Of a stretch of 64,000 bases of DNA, positions 24,658 to 33,806 are shown in pieces. Position 1 is the stretch's first letter, and each line of letters begins with the position of its first letter. Where the stretch lies: contig DATEJK010000107.1 of NCBI GenBank assembly GCA_035278025.1, positions 1 to 64,000 of the forward strand, read 5' to 3'. A program made the translations under genes and the position numbers. The notes under the pieces were generated by a model. The model was not told the origin of the DNA. It worked only from the letters and a program-made list of their open reading frames with translations, and did not search any database. This DNA is from JAICWP01 sp035278025 (GTDB lineage Bacteria; Acidobacteriota; Terriglobia; Terriglobales; Acidobacteriaceae).

Positions 24658-26601
24658 TCAGGGAACGTAACCCAGGGCATGTAACTGATCATTCATGCGC
24701 CGGCGATTTGTAACCTTCTGCTGATCGTTAGTCGCCGCCGTAGCCGGTTGCTGCAAGGTGCCTTGCTGAAGCCGCTGACGGAGCGCCGCCCGCAGTTGTT
24801 CCGAGGTGATCGGTTGGCTTTGTTGCAATAGCCGGCGAAAGGCGGAAGCGAGTGTAGTTCCGAGTGCGGTGGAGGCCAGGTCCCGCTGCTCGTCGTCGCA
24901 ACAGGCATACAGTTCCTGTCCTGACTTTCCGCCCTGCACATAGTGCCACTGCGGCGTGACCACAGACTTCATCGGACCGTAATAGCTGGGAAAGCGCGGC
25001 TTTCCCATTTCCGCGAGTTCTGAGATGGGTGCGGGCCAGGTTTGGGCAACCTCGGGCGCAGCCCATAGCTCGGTCAATGACGGCCCGGGAAAGGGATCAT
25101 TTGAAACCCCGGCCATGGTCAGGAGGGTGGCCGGCAGGGACTGAAGCGCAACCGGAGTGGGGATGCGCTCGCCGGCGGGCAAATGTCCCGGCCAACTGAT
25201 GAGGAGCGGCGCATGCAGCAGGTCCCAGTACAATCCCTTGCCGTGGAACATGAATCCGTGTTCCTGAAATTCCTGGCCGTGGTCAGAGGTGACGACCACA
25301 ATGGTGTTTTTCAGCAGGCCTGCCGCCCCGAGTTGCTTGAACAGATCCGAGATCTGCTCGTCCATGTAGGCGATGGAGGCGTCGTAAGCGTCCACTTCAT
25401 CCTTCACTTGATCGGGCGGGAGTTGAATATCCCCGGGCCAGTTGTACTGTCCTTTGAGCGGAGCTCGCAGGGTGGAGAAGCGGTGAAAGTAAGAGGGCGG
25501 AGGGAGCAGAGGCTCGTGGGCGTCGAAATAGTTGATGGTGACAAAAAATGGCGCGGAACCGTGGCGCATCCAACGCAGGAAGCGCCGATTGATTTCGCGC
25601 GCGTCCTGGCGTCCAGCGAGGTCGTCAATAATGTTGGCGCGGACCAGGCGGGTCTGGATACGCTCGCCCAGAGTGGTCTGCAACAGGCGCTCCAGCAGGC
25701 TTCCGTCCTCGAAATGGAGGTAGCCGCGAGCCAGGCCCACCCGCCGGTTGAACAGGAGGGTGTTGCCTGAGAAGCCTGCTGTGCGATAGCCGGCATGCTG
25801 GAAAACCTCGGCCAGCGTAGGAAAGCGGCCGTCGAGACGCCAGTTGTACTCCCCGGCCTGATGTTCGGTGGGTAAGCGGCCGGTGAGCATGGAGGCGTGG
25901 GAGGGCAGCGTCCAGGAGGAAGGAGCCACAGCTTTCTCAAACAGCAAGCCACGGGATGCGAGTTCGGTCAGGTACGGGCTGGTGGTGCGGCCATATCCAT
26001 AGGTGGACAGGTGGTTCGCTCCAACGGCATCCATGATAATGAGGAGCACGTCAGGGGAGCCGGTGCGGGCGCGGAGTGCTGCCGTGCTGACGTTCTCCTT
26101 ATGACTTTCCCACCAGGCGCTGCCCCCCAGATAAAGAACGGCATAAACCAGCAACAAGGGGAAAGTGGTTCTGCCGAAGGCGTTGAGAGGGGAAGGAAAG
26201 CGCCAGAACAAGGCGGTGGCGAGGAGGGCGATCAGCAACGCGCCGCCGCTCAGGAGCGCCATCTGTGCCAGACGATGTCCAACCGGCGGCCACACCACGA
26301 ACAGACAATCCAGGGCAAACAATCCGGCACAGAAGAAAAAAGCAATCTTCTTCAGGCGAGCGCGTCCGGCAACAAATCCAAGTACCAGAATCGGAACAGC
26401 CAGACCCAGGAACAGGAGCAGGTCGGCGAGAGCGTCATACCATAAGTCGTTTCCCCCAACGGGGTGGGGAAACAAAGAGTACAAAAGACGCTCTGCGAGC
26501 CCGGCCACAATACCGAACCAGAGGCAGGTCCCGACGACGGACAGGGCCACGCTGGGGGCTGACAATTGCTGACTAACTTTCGTGGCGGCGTTGTTTCCCA
26601 T
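24658..26601 (-). CDS. Membrane sulfatase-fold phospho/sulfo-hydrolase or transferase (paralog B)
   Basis: 647 aa from ATG 26601, which follows the GT4 stop by 35 nt; the frame stays open to 26718 inside that gene. Same layout as the convergent gene at 22.8-24.6 kb: five membrane helices, then IIMDAVGANHLSTYGYGRT, T231-L-P-S-H-A-S and VVVTSDHGQEFQEHG. Both proteins end in a closely similar C-terminus (RRMNDQLHALGYVP here). The Thr nucleophile again argues against a formylglycine sulfatase. The pair is inverted with 37 nt between the stops, as left by an inverted duplication. Co-transcribed with the GT4 gene upstream. Confidence 0.8.
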   Translation of the reverse strand: MGNNAATKVSQQLSAPSVALSVVGTCLWFGIVAGLAERLLYSLFPHPVGGNDLWYDALADLLLFLGLAVPILVLGFVAGRARLKKIAFFFCAGLFALDCLFVVWPPVGHRLAQMALLSGGALLIALLATALFWRFPSPLNAFGRTTFPLLLVYAVLYLGGSAWWESHKENVSTAALRARTGSPDVLLIIMDAVGANHLSTYGYGRTTSPYLTELASRGLLFEKAVAPSSWTLPSHASMLTGRLPTEHQAGEYNWRLDGRFPTLAEVFQHAGYRTAGFSGNTLLFNRRVGLARGYLHFEDGSLLERLLQTTLGERIQTRLVRANIIDDLAGRQDAREINRRFLRWMRHGSAPFFVTINYFDAHEPLLPPPSYFHRFSTLRAPLKGQYNWPGDIQLPPDQVKDEVDAYDASIAYMDEQISDLFKQLGAAGLLKNTIVVVTSDHGQEFQEHGFMFHGKGLYWDLLHAPLLISWPGHLPAGERIPTPVALQSLPATLLTMAGVSNDPFPGPSLTELWAAPEVAQTWPAPISELAEMGKPRFPSYYGPMKSVVTPQWHYVQGGKSGQELYACCDDEQRDLASTALGTTLASAFRRLLQQSQPITSEQLRAALRQRLQQGTLQQPATAATNDQQKVTNRRRMNDQLHALGYVP

Positions 26602-26636
26602 CACGCTGGTTCCGTCATCCTGGTTGACCCGGGCCG

Positions 26637-27794
26637 TCAGACGACGTCGCTTCCCCTGGTGCGGTCCACGTTCAGTTCGGCCTTGGCGGGCGAGGGACCG
26701 AGGTTGGCGAGCTGGCAAAAGAGCCGCTCGTACTGACTCACAATGTGTTCCCAGGAATAGAGCTCGGCAGCACGCGCCCGAGCCTTGCGTGCTAACTCCT
26801 CGCGCGATTGGGGAGTATCGAGCAGGAGTTGCATGGCGGCTGCGAGTTCGCCGGCTTCGGCCCGGAATCCAATGCCGGAATTGCCCACCGCTTCGCGGTT
26901 TTCCTTCGTTTCCAGATAGAGCAGGGTATTACCGGCGGCCATGGCCTCCACCAGCGAGGGATGGATGCCGCCGACCTCGAAAGCGGAGACGAACAAGCCG
27001 GCGTTGTTCTGCAGCTCCCAGTAGCGCGATCCATAGACCGCACCCACGAAGCGTACATTGGGCCCGGCCATCGCCTTGAGACTATCCACGTACCCGGGGG
27101 TGTACTTGTTGTCGCCTACCACCACCAGGGGCCAATCTGTTTTCAGCCGGGCATAGGCCTGGATCACCAGTTCCGGGTTGTTCTCCGGCTCCAGACGGCA
27201 GACGTAAAGAATGTAGCGGTGCTGGGGAATACCGAAATCGTGCTCGTGCCAGGGAACCTGCGGCAACTGCGGCACCTCCGCGCCGTAGGCGATCATGGCG
27301 GAATCCCGGCCATAGCGCCGCAAGTAATAATCGCGGATGACGACCGCGTCGGTAAGCAGGCGGGTGGGGGTATAGGCGGCGAGAAATTCGCAGAACAGCA
27401 GGTACTGACGGGCAAACCATTTCCACTTTCTGCGCTTGCGATCCAGGCCGTCCACGTGCAGAACGGTTGGCTTGCCAAACAGGCGCGGAATCCAGGCCAG
27501 GGGACTGTTGCCCACGTTGCACAGCAGGACGGCGTCAGCGTTGCTGAAACCGACGTGAAACACCGAAAGAAGTGTGCTGAAGATGGTGTCGAAGTGTTTG
27601 CGGGAAATGGTAGGCAGGATGATACGCCGCACGCCCGGGCGCAGCACGTCGTCCTGCCGGGTGAAAGGGCGGCGGCAGTAGACGGTAACCAAATGGCCAC
27701 GTTCCGCCAGCCGATTCGCCAGCTGCTCAGCCAGAGTCTCAAAGCCGCCGTAGCGGGCCGGAATGCCGCGGGTGCCGAGAATTGCGATTTTCAT
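26637..27794 (-). CDS. GT4 family glycosyltransferase (DUF1972/rhamnosyltransferase-like)
   Basis: 385 aa. The N-terminus MKIAILGTRGIPARYGGFET is the DUF1972 signature seen in Cps2T-type beta-1,4-rhamnosyltransferases. The GT-B fold's C-terminal half carries YILYVCRLEPENN and the nucleotide-binding SAFEVGGIHPSLVEAMAAGN motif with the EX7E pattern. Cytoplasmic and peripheral to the membrane. A rhamnosyl donor is reasonable since a full dTDP-rhamnose set is in the locus, but specificity is inferred. First gene of a two-gene operon with the sulfatase-fold paralog B. Confidence 0.88.
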   Translation of the reverse strand: MKIAILGTRGIPARYGGFETLAEQLANRLAERGHLVTVYCRRPFTRQDDVLRPGVRRIILPTISRKHFDTIFSTLLSVFHVGFSNADAVLLCNVGNSPLAWIPRLFGKPTVLHVDGLDRKRRKWKWFARQYLLFCEFLAAYTPTRLLTDAVVIRDYYLRRYGRDSAMIAYGAEVPQLPQVPWHEHDFGIPQHRYILYVCRLEPENNPELVIQAYARLKTDWPLVVVGDNKYTPGYVDSLKAMAGPNVRFVGAVYGSRYWELQNNAGLFVSAFEVGGIHPSLVEAMAAGNTLLYLETKENREAVGNSGIGFRAEAGELAAAMQLLLDTPQSREELARKARARAAELYSWEHIVSQYERLFCQLANLGPSPAKAELNVDRTRGSDVV

Positions 27795-27957
27795 ACTATG
27801 TGGTTATGTGACACCAAGCCACGCGCATCGAAGCAATTCCTGCCAGGGAATAGTTGCCTTTGATTGTAATGATTTCATGCAGTTGTGGCTATTGAACAAC
27901 CAATCGTCCTGGAGTGGACTTGTTTCCCGCACGATCACGTGACTGTAAAGCCTGAGT

Positions 27958-29070
27958 TCAAATCGGATCAGCTTTTGAAGAAGAAGGAAACGATGCGAAA
28001 GGTCGTTTGAAAGACAGGAAGATCTTGCTCGCCAGGCGGGCGGCCTTCCATGAACGGGACGCATAAACCATGGCCAACTGAAAGTTAAGTTTTGAGACTT
28101 CATTTTGCAGATTGAGAATGGTGGTCTCCTGTGCGGTGACAGTGTTGGCGAGTTCGGTCACTTGCCGGGCGAAGGTGGTGATTCTATTGTCGCAATTTTC
28201 CATGTAACGAAGAGCAGAATAGTCCTCCTGATGCTGTGCTCTGATACGCTCGATGATTGAGGCTACTTGGTGGTCGTAGTAGTCAGGCGGCTGGGCGGCC
28301 AGGCGGAGGAGGGCTTGGTAAAGAATGGCCACTTCAGGCGGGAGAGCGTTGTCCATAGCCAGATCTTCGACCTGATAATGGTTGTGGCGGAGGGCACCGT
28401 CAAGAAAGCTGGTGGTGAACTCGGGTACCCGCGGATCACTTGCGTTGAGCGTCAGGCTGAGGCCCTGAGCGATCCTGCCTAATTCCACGACCGGATTTTC
28501 GAGGAAACGGTCATAGTCGGTGACTATACGCTTACGATGCTCCGTTCCCACCAGGCTTTGCAGCGTGTGCTCGAGCCAGAGGTAGTAACCTTTTTCGAGG
28601 TCAAAGCCGTTGCGCTTGGCCAGGGATCGGGCTACGCTCATCGGGTTTCGGCAGACGACGATGTAACTCACCTCGACCTGAAGGTGCGCAAAGACGTCCT
28701 GCCAGAAGGGTAAAAGGCGGGGGATACGAGGATCTTTTATCCCGAAGCAATCCATCCCGCTGAGTCGCTCGCGCAGGATCTCCAGAGCGCGCAGCTTAAA
28801 TTTGGTGACCAGCGGTAGCGCGAGTTCACTCGCAAGAATCGGAGTGAAGGTGTGCCAATCATGACCGAGAGCTTGCAATAAGGCGACGTTCAGGGCATTG
28901 ATATCCAGATCTTCCCAGAAGCCCTTGGGATTGTCCTCCGCCACAGGCAAGAGGCGGTTTCCCAGGCTGACTCCGAGAGCCTCCAGACCCCGAGTTAACA
29001 GGCTGGTGCCACTGCGGTGCATGCCGAGGACGACAACGATGCGTTTTTCCTGATTGGCAGGAGGCAGCAA
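27958..29070 (-). CDS. Sulfotransferase family protein with C-terminal coiled coil
   Basis: 370 aa from a TTG start (GGTGG about 7 nt upstream). Residues 16-24 hold the PAPS 5'-phosphosulfate loop GMHRSGTSL, and VVCRNPMSVARSL near residue 145 is the 3'-phosphate binding motif. After about residue 290 the sequence is a heptad-like coiled coil (QVTELANTVTAQETTILNLQ) ending in a basic amphipathic stretch. Such tails often hold glycan-modifying enzymes at the membrane or in a complex. It should add sulfate from PAPS to the polysaccharide or its precursor. It stands alone, divergent from the methyltransferase-GT2 gene. Confidence 0.82.
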   Translation of the reverse strand: MLPPANQEKRIVVVLGMHRSGTSLLTRGLEALGVSLGNRLLPVAEDNPKGFWEDLDINALNVALLQALGHDWHTFTPILASELALPLVTKFKLRALEILRERLSGMDCFGIKDPRIPRLLPFWQDVFAHLQVEVSYIVVCRNPMSVARSLAKRNGFDLEKGYYLWLEHTLQSLVGTEHRKRIVTDYDRFLENPVVELGRIAQGLSLTLNASDPRVPEFTTSFLDGALRHNHYQVEDLAMDNALPPEVAILYQALLRLAAQPPDYYDHQVASIIERIRAQHQEDYSALRYMENCDNRITTFARQVTELANTVTAQETTILNLQNEVSKLNFQLAMVYASRSWKAARLASKIFLSFKRPFASFPSSSKADPI

Positions 29071-29365
29071 TGTTGTTCCACCGTCTGGTGGCCAGCATTT
29101 CCCAGAGCGCCGGCGTCTGGCGCGCCGGACTCAACCGCATTCCGGAAACGAGCAGACAGCAACGCCGCCCAGGGAAGATGCTGGCGTAAACTGCACCAAA
29201 ATTTGTAAATACAAGAGGCGTAAGTCGAAGAGAGCAACGAATGAAACGACACACGCCCAAAGCAAAGCTACTGATACGCACCCAAGATGGGGCTATTGTA
29301 CACGAGCCAAACCATGATTTCTGCATGCTTACCGTGATGTTTTACTATATCGGCACACACCCGAA

Positions 29366-31918
29366 GTGAGGGTAAACGTGGCCAACAACCCTGCAACAGA
29401 ACTCTACAGCGCTGAATATTACGCCTCCCATCTGGGCCTGCCCTACGACCGCGCGCAACCGCATTGGCTGCAGTTCTTTGGAAGCATCGCGGAGGCAATC
29501 ATTCGGGAGCTTAAGCCGCGCCGTGTGTTCGACGTGGGATGCGCCAAGGGTTTTCTGGTTGAGGCGCTGCGCGACCGCGGCGTAGAGGCCTGGGGTTCGG
29601 ACATTTCCGAGTACGCGATCGGCCAGGTACGGGCTGATATGCGCGTCTTTTGCTCGGTGGCATCGGCCACCCAACCCATCCAGGGCCGTTATGATCTGCT
29701 GACCTGCATCGAGGTGCTGGAGCATCTTTCCGAGGAGGACGGCAAACTCGCCATCCGCAACATGACGGAGGCCGGAGACTTAGTCCTGTTTTCCTCGACT
29801 CCCGCGGATTTGGCCGAACCTACGCATGTCAACGTTCGCCCGGTTATGTACTGGCTCAGGTTATTCCGCGCCTTCGGTTTTGCGCCGGAGGCAGATTTCG
29901 ACGCCTCCTTTGTTTCTCCACAGGCCCTTCTCTTGCGGCACAGCGAGCGCCGGGCAGAGGATGAGGAGTTGTTTGAAGTGGCGCTGGCGCGACAGATGGC
30001 TGTGGCGACGGGTCCGTTGCACAACGAGAATGAGGAACTACGGGCCGAGTTGCAGCGTATGCGGGCCGAGCTACAGCGCCAGAACGAGCAGATTGAGAGC
30101 CTGAGCCAAACAATTGCCTCCAAAGAGGCGACCTTGCAGGCGGTGTTCAACAGCAAGGGGTGGCGTGCGCTTAACCGTTACCGGGAATTGAAAATGGCGG
30201 TCGGCCGCCATTGGGCAGCGAAAGCGGCGCGGCAGGTTCTAGGCCGCAAACGGCGTTTCACTATTGATAACACGTTGTACCGTAGGTGGATTCGCCAGCA
30301 TGAGGCCGAAGTATGGAATCCGCAGCTGGTGGCGCGCGCGGCGCAAAGCTTTTCCTACACTCCCACCATCAGCATTCTTATGCCGGTTTACAACACACGG
30401 AAGGCTCACCTGGAGAAAGCGGTTGGATCGGTTCGCAACCAGTGCTATCCAAACTGGGAACTGTGCATTTGTGACGATGCCAGCACCGCCGGCCACATCC
30501 GGCCGATGCTGGAGTCCTGGACCAACGCCGACAGCAGGATCAAGGTGGTCTTTTCCTCCGTCAACGGGGGCATCAGCGCGGCTACTAACCAGGCGCTGCG
30601 GCTGGCGACTGGAGAATTCCTTGGCCTGCTGGATCACGACGATGAGCTCAGTCCTGCGGCTTTGTACGAGGTGGTCAAGCTGCTCCAGCAACATCCCGAA
30701 GCCGACGTCATCTATAGCGATGAAGACAAGCTGGAGGGCGATGGCCGGCGCAGCGATCCATTTTTCAAGCCCTCATGGTCACCCGAGTACTTATATTCGC
30801 TGAATTATGTGTGCCACTTTGGAGTGTATCGCCGGCGGCAGGTGGAAGGGGTGGGAGGCCTGCGGACCGAGTTCAACGGCAGCCAGGATTATGACCTGCT
30901 GCTGCGGGTAGCGGAGCGGACGCAACACATTTTCCATATTCCGGAGGTACTGTACCACTGGCGAAAGACTCTGGGGTCAACGGCGCTGGCGGCGCAGGCG
31001 AAAAATTACAGCACGGCGGCTGGACAAAAGGCCATTTGCGAACATTTACAGCGCCTCGGTGTAGCTGCCACGGTGGTGGAGGGCGATGTTCCGAACCGCT
31101 ATCGTGTGCGTCCGGCAATCGTGGGCGACCCGCTGGTCAGCATCATCATTCCGACCCGCGACGGGGTGGAGGTGCTCGAACGTTGCATCCGCAGCATCGA
31201 AAACAAGACCGATTACCCGAATTATGAGATTTTGATCATTGACAACGGCAGCAGCAAGCCCGAAACGCTGAAGTATTTTGCCGCCCTGCGCCACCGGGTA
31301 CTGCGGCTGGACGAGCCCTTCAACTATTCCCGTCTGAACAACTTCGGTGCGCAACACGCCAAAGGCGGTTTTCTCCTGCTATTGAATAATGATACCGAGG
31401 TAATATCGCCGGAGTGGATGCGGGCACTGCTGGAGCTGTGCTATCTACCCGGCGTGGGAATCGCGGGAGCCAAGCTTCATTATCCCGACGGCAGCATTCA
31501 ACATGCTGGGGTGGTGCTCGGCATCAAGGGAGTGGCGGGTCATTCCCACAAGTATTTTCCCGCCCGCAATCGGGGCTACTTCGATGCTCTGGCGTGCATT
31601 CGGAATTATTCAGCGGTCACGGCCGCCTGCATGATGGTGCGCAGGGAGGCGTTTGCAGCGGTGGGCGGTTTCGACGAGGAGTTGAAAGTCGCCTTTAACG
31701 ACGTGGACTTTTGTTTGCGCGTGGGCCAGAAGGGCTACCGCATCGCCTGGACGCCTTATGCCGAGCTGTTCCACCACGAATCGGCGACCCGCGGCTTCGA
31801 TCTCGATCCGCGGGAAATTGAATTCATGAAGCGCCGCTGGAAAGATGTCCTCTTGCATGACCCCTATTACAACCGCAACCTGACCCTCAAGGCGGAAAAT
31901 TTCGGCCTTCGCGTCTGA
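29366..31918 (+). CDS. Methyltransferase-GT2-GT2 fusion protein
   Basis: 850 aa from GTG 29366; GTG 29378 is an alternative with AGGG before it. Residues about 45-200 are a SAM methyltransferase (VFDVGCAKGF, then TCIEVLEHLSEED). Residues about 215-265 are a coiled coil (LRAELQRMRAELQRQNEQIE). The first GT2 domain (about 330-560) has ISILMPVYNT and LDHDDE; the second (about 589-820) has VSIIIPTRDG, DNGSS and LLNNDTE. The two GT2 units could add two different sugars or make a repeat disaccharide, and the methyltransferase may cap or stop the chain. Cytoplasmic. It is convergent with the ABC exporter genes. Confidence 0.88.
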   Translation: MRVNVANNPATELYSAEYYASHLGLPYDRAQPHWLQFFGSIAEAIIRELKPRRVFDVGCAKGFLVEALRDRGVEAWGSDISEYAIGQVRADMRVFCSVASATQPIQGRYDLLTCIEVLEHLSEEDGKLAIRNMTEAGDLVLFSSTPADLAEPTHVNVRPVMYWLRLFRAFGFAPEADFDASFVSPQALLLRHSERRAEDEELFEVALARQMAVATGPLHNENEELRAELQRMRAELQRQNEQIESLSQTIASKEATLQAVFNSKGWRALNRYRELKMAVGRHWAAKAARQVLGRKRRFTIDNTLYRRWIRQHEAEVWNPQLVARAAQSFSYTPTISILMPVYNTRKAHLEKAVGSVRNQCYPNWELCICDDASTAGHIRPMLESWTNADSRIKVVFSSVNGGISAATNQALRLATGEFLGLLDHDDELSPAALYEVVKLLQQHPEADVIYSDEDKLEGDGRRSDPFFKPSWSPEYLYSLNYVCHFGVYRRRQVEGVGGLRTEFNGSQDYDLLLRVAERTQHIFHIPEVLYHWRKTLGSTALAAQAKNYSTAAGQKAICEHLQRLGVAATVVEGDVPNRYRVRPAIVGDPLVSIIIPTRDGVEVLERCIRSIENKTDYPNYEILIIDNGSSKPETLKYFAALRHRVLRLDEPFNYSRLNNFGAQHAKGGFLLLLNNDTEVISPEWMRALLELCYLPGVGIAGAKLHYPDGSIQHAGVVLGIKGVAGHSHKYFPARNRGYFDALACIRNYSAVTAACMMVRREAFAAVGGFDEELKVAFNDVDFCLRVGQKGYRIAWTPYAELFHHESATRGFDLDPREIEFMKRRWKDVLLHDPYYNRNLTLKAENFGLRV

Positions 31919-31963
31919 ACTCAGCCACTCCCGCCGGCCGTGCCCTGGCGCGGAGTCGCGGCA

Positions 31964-32746
31964 TCAGTGGCGAGGAATCGCGGGTACGGCCTGAGACTGG
32001 GGATGGCCAAGCAGTTCCTGGTAACAGGCAAGCGCCCTTTTTGGCGAGTCATCAGCCACTAGTTCGCCGTTGTGGAGCACGAGAGCCCGGTCGCAAAACT
32101 GCTGAATCTGCTCAGTGTCGTGGGAAACCAAGATGATGGTCTTCCCACGATCACGAAAGGCGGCGATGCGGTCAAAACACTTGACCCGGAAGCCCGCGTC
32201 CCCCACTGCCAGGATCTCATCTACCAGCAGGATATCAGGATCCACCGCCGTGGCAACTGAGAATGCCAGGCGCATATACATGCCAGAAGAGTACTGTTTG
32301 ACCGGGGCATCAATAAACTGCCCGATCTCCGCGAATTCGATAATGCCTGGCTCCAGACTCTGGATTTCGCGCTTGGATAGCCCCAGCAACAACCCGTTGA
32401 TGAGGATGTTCTCCCGCCCCGTCAGTTCGTGGTGAAATCCAGCTCCGAGTTCGATCAGGGGGGCGGTGCTGCCGTTCACTTCCACGCTGCCGCTGCTGGC
32501 CCGATATACACCGGCAATAATTTTCAGAATGGTGCTTTTGCCTGATCCGTTGCGGCCGATGATGCCCAGGGTCGTGCCATGGGGTACATCGAACGAAATG
32601 TGCTTCAGCGCCTCAAAGTCATGGTAAGTGCTCCGCGGCCTCCGGCGATGAAAGTGGGCGAAGGCTTCGCGCAGGGTGTCGGCTCGCTCCTGAATCACAC
32701 GGAAGCGCTGGATCACGTTTTGGAAACGTACCGCGGAAGTAGCCAT
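31964..32746 (-). CDS. Polysaccharide ABC exporter ATP-binding protein (Wzt-like)
   Basis: 260 aa from ATG 32746, 7 nt after the permease stop; the longer frame to 32800 would overlap the permease. Walker A is GIIGRNGSGKST, the signature region YSSGMYMRLAFS and Walker B DILLVDEILAVGD, the exact style of O-antigen and teichoic-acid exporters. It stops soon after the nucleotide-binding domain, so it lacks the C-terminal carbohydrate-reading domain that makes Wzt of E. coli O9a about 430 aa. Export should therefore not depend on recognising a capped chain end. Partner of the adjacent permease. Confidence 0.92.
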   Translation of the reverse strand: MATSAVRFQNVIQRFRVIQERADTLREAFAHFHRRRPRSTYHDFEALKHISFDVPHGTTLGIIGRNGSGKSTILKIIAGVYRASSGSVEVNGSTAPLIELGAGFHHELTGRENILINGLLLGLSKREIQSLEPGIIEFAEIGQFIDAPVKQYSSGMYMRLAFSVATAVDPDILLVDEILAVGDAGFRVKCFDRIAAFRDRGKTIILVSHDTEQIQQFCDRALVLHNGELVADDSPKRALACYQELLGHPQSQAVPAIPRH

Positions 32747-32753
32747 CGAAAGT

Positions 32754-33530
32754 TCAGACGTAGTAGACAAATATATCCTGATAGCGGCGGAACAGGCCAA
32801 ATCCTATCGCCACGGCCGCTACCCCGCAGGCCAACGACATGGCGATGGATTGAGGCGAGGGGAAAAGTCCGTAGTAGATGCTGAGCCGGAAACCATTGAG
32901 CACATAGAGCATGGGATTCAGGCGAAAAAAGGGATGGTACTTTTTAGGAATGAAATCGAGCGAATAAATGATCGGCGAAGCGTAGAACCAGGCGGAAAGC
33001 ACAATCTGGAGGATGTGGCTGATATCGCGGAAGAAGACGTTGATGGCAGCGAAAAAGAATGAGGTTCCCAGGGTAAACAGGAACAGACCCAGCATAGGAA
33101 TGGGCAGATAGATCCAGGTCCAGTGCAGAGGAAATCGCAGCACAACAATGAGCAGCGCCAGCGGGAGCAGGGAAAGGAAAAAGTTGATGATGTTGGCCAC
33201 GACGGCAGCCATGGGAAAAACCAGCTTGGGAACGCGAACTTTTTTCAGCAGCTGTGCGTTGCCTACCACCGATTCCACCGAGTACGACAATGCCTGGGAG
33301 AAAAAAGTCCAGGGCAGCAACATGCTCAGGAGAAAAATCGCGTAGTGATCAATGGAAAAGCGCATCAGGGAGCCAAAGACCAGGGTGAGGATGATCATCA
33401 TGAGCAGGGGATTGAGCAGGGCCCAAAGGAATCCCAGCACTGAACGTTTGTACCTGACGCGCAATTCTTTGAGCGCCAGCGCCCAGATGAGTTCCCGGTA
33501 TTGATAAGTGTCGCGAACCAGTTCAAACAT
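32754..33530 (-). CDS. Polysaccharide ABC exporter permease (Wzm-like)
   Basis: 258 aa, usual for the family. Six transmembrane helices of the ABC-2 type, with the typical N-terminus (MFELVRDTYQYRELIWALAL) and KELRVRYKRSVLGFLWALLN coupling segment. It forms the inner-membrane channel that passes the undecaprenyl-linked glycan to the periplasm, driven by the ATPase encoded 7 nt downstream. The pair is divergent from rmlA across a 276 nt gap that must hold promoters for both sides; no convincing -35/-10 pair could be picked out there by eye. Confidence 0.92.
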   Translation of the reverse strand: MFELVRDTYQYRELIWALALKELRVRYKRSVLGFLWALLNPLLMMIILTLVFGSLMRFSIDHYAIFLLSMLLPWTFFSQALSYSVESVVGNAQLLKKVRVPKLVFPMAAVVANIINFFLSLLPLALLIVVLRFPLHWTWIYLPIPMLGLFLFTLGTSFFFAAINVFFRDISHILQIVLSAWFYASPIIYSLDFIPKKYHPFFRLNPMLYVLNGFRLSIYYGLFPSPQSIAMSLACGVAAVAIGFGLFRRYQDIFVYYV

Positions 33531-33806
33531 AATAGGGTAGCTGCTTTTGGAGCGGTGAAGTATTGCTTATATCGCCAGCGATTTCCAGTGTCAAACCTCA
33601 CGGCAGTCGCAGGGGAACCCGCAGGAGCCCGGTTTCCGCCTTCTCCGCCTGGCCTGCGGAAGCACTTTTCGCCTTGGCAAGCCGCACAGTACCTCGCGAT
33701 TGACCCCCTGTTGCGGTATATTAGCCGAGGACTCTCCCTTCCTGAATGTGTCAACAAAGGCGCCAGGCCGCGACCGCCGGAGGGGAATTCCTGACAGGAG
33801 AAGCTT

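Noticed and set aside
29220..29300. AAGCAAAGCTAC-like run upstream of the methyltransferase-GT2 gene, resembling part of a c-di-GMP (GEMM) riboswitch
   Set aside because: The rest of the GEMM consensus and its paired stems could not be drawn from the flanking bases; a covariance-model search would decide.
33690..33740. TTGACC and TATATT upstream of rmlA as a promoter
   Set aside because: The two boxes are only 11 nt apart, too close for a sigma-70 promoter, and no better pair was found.
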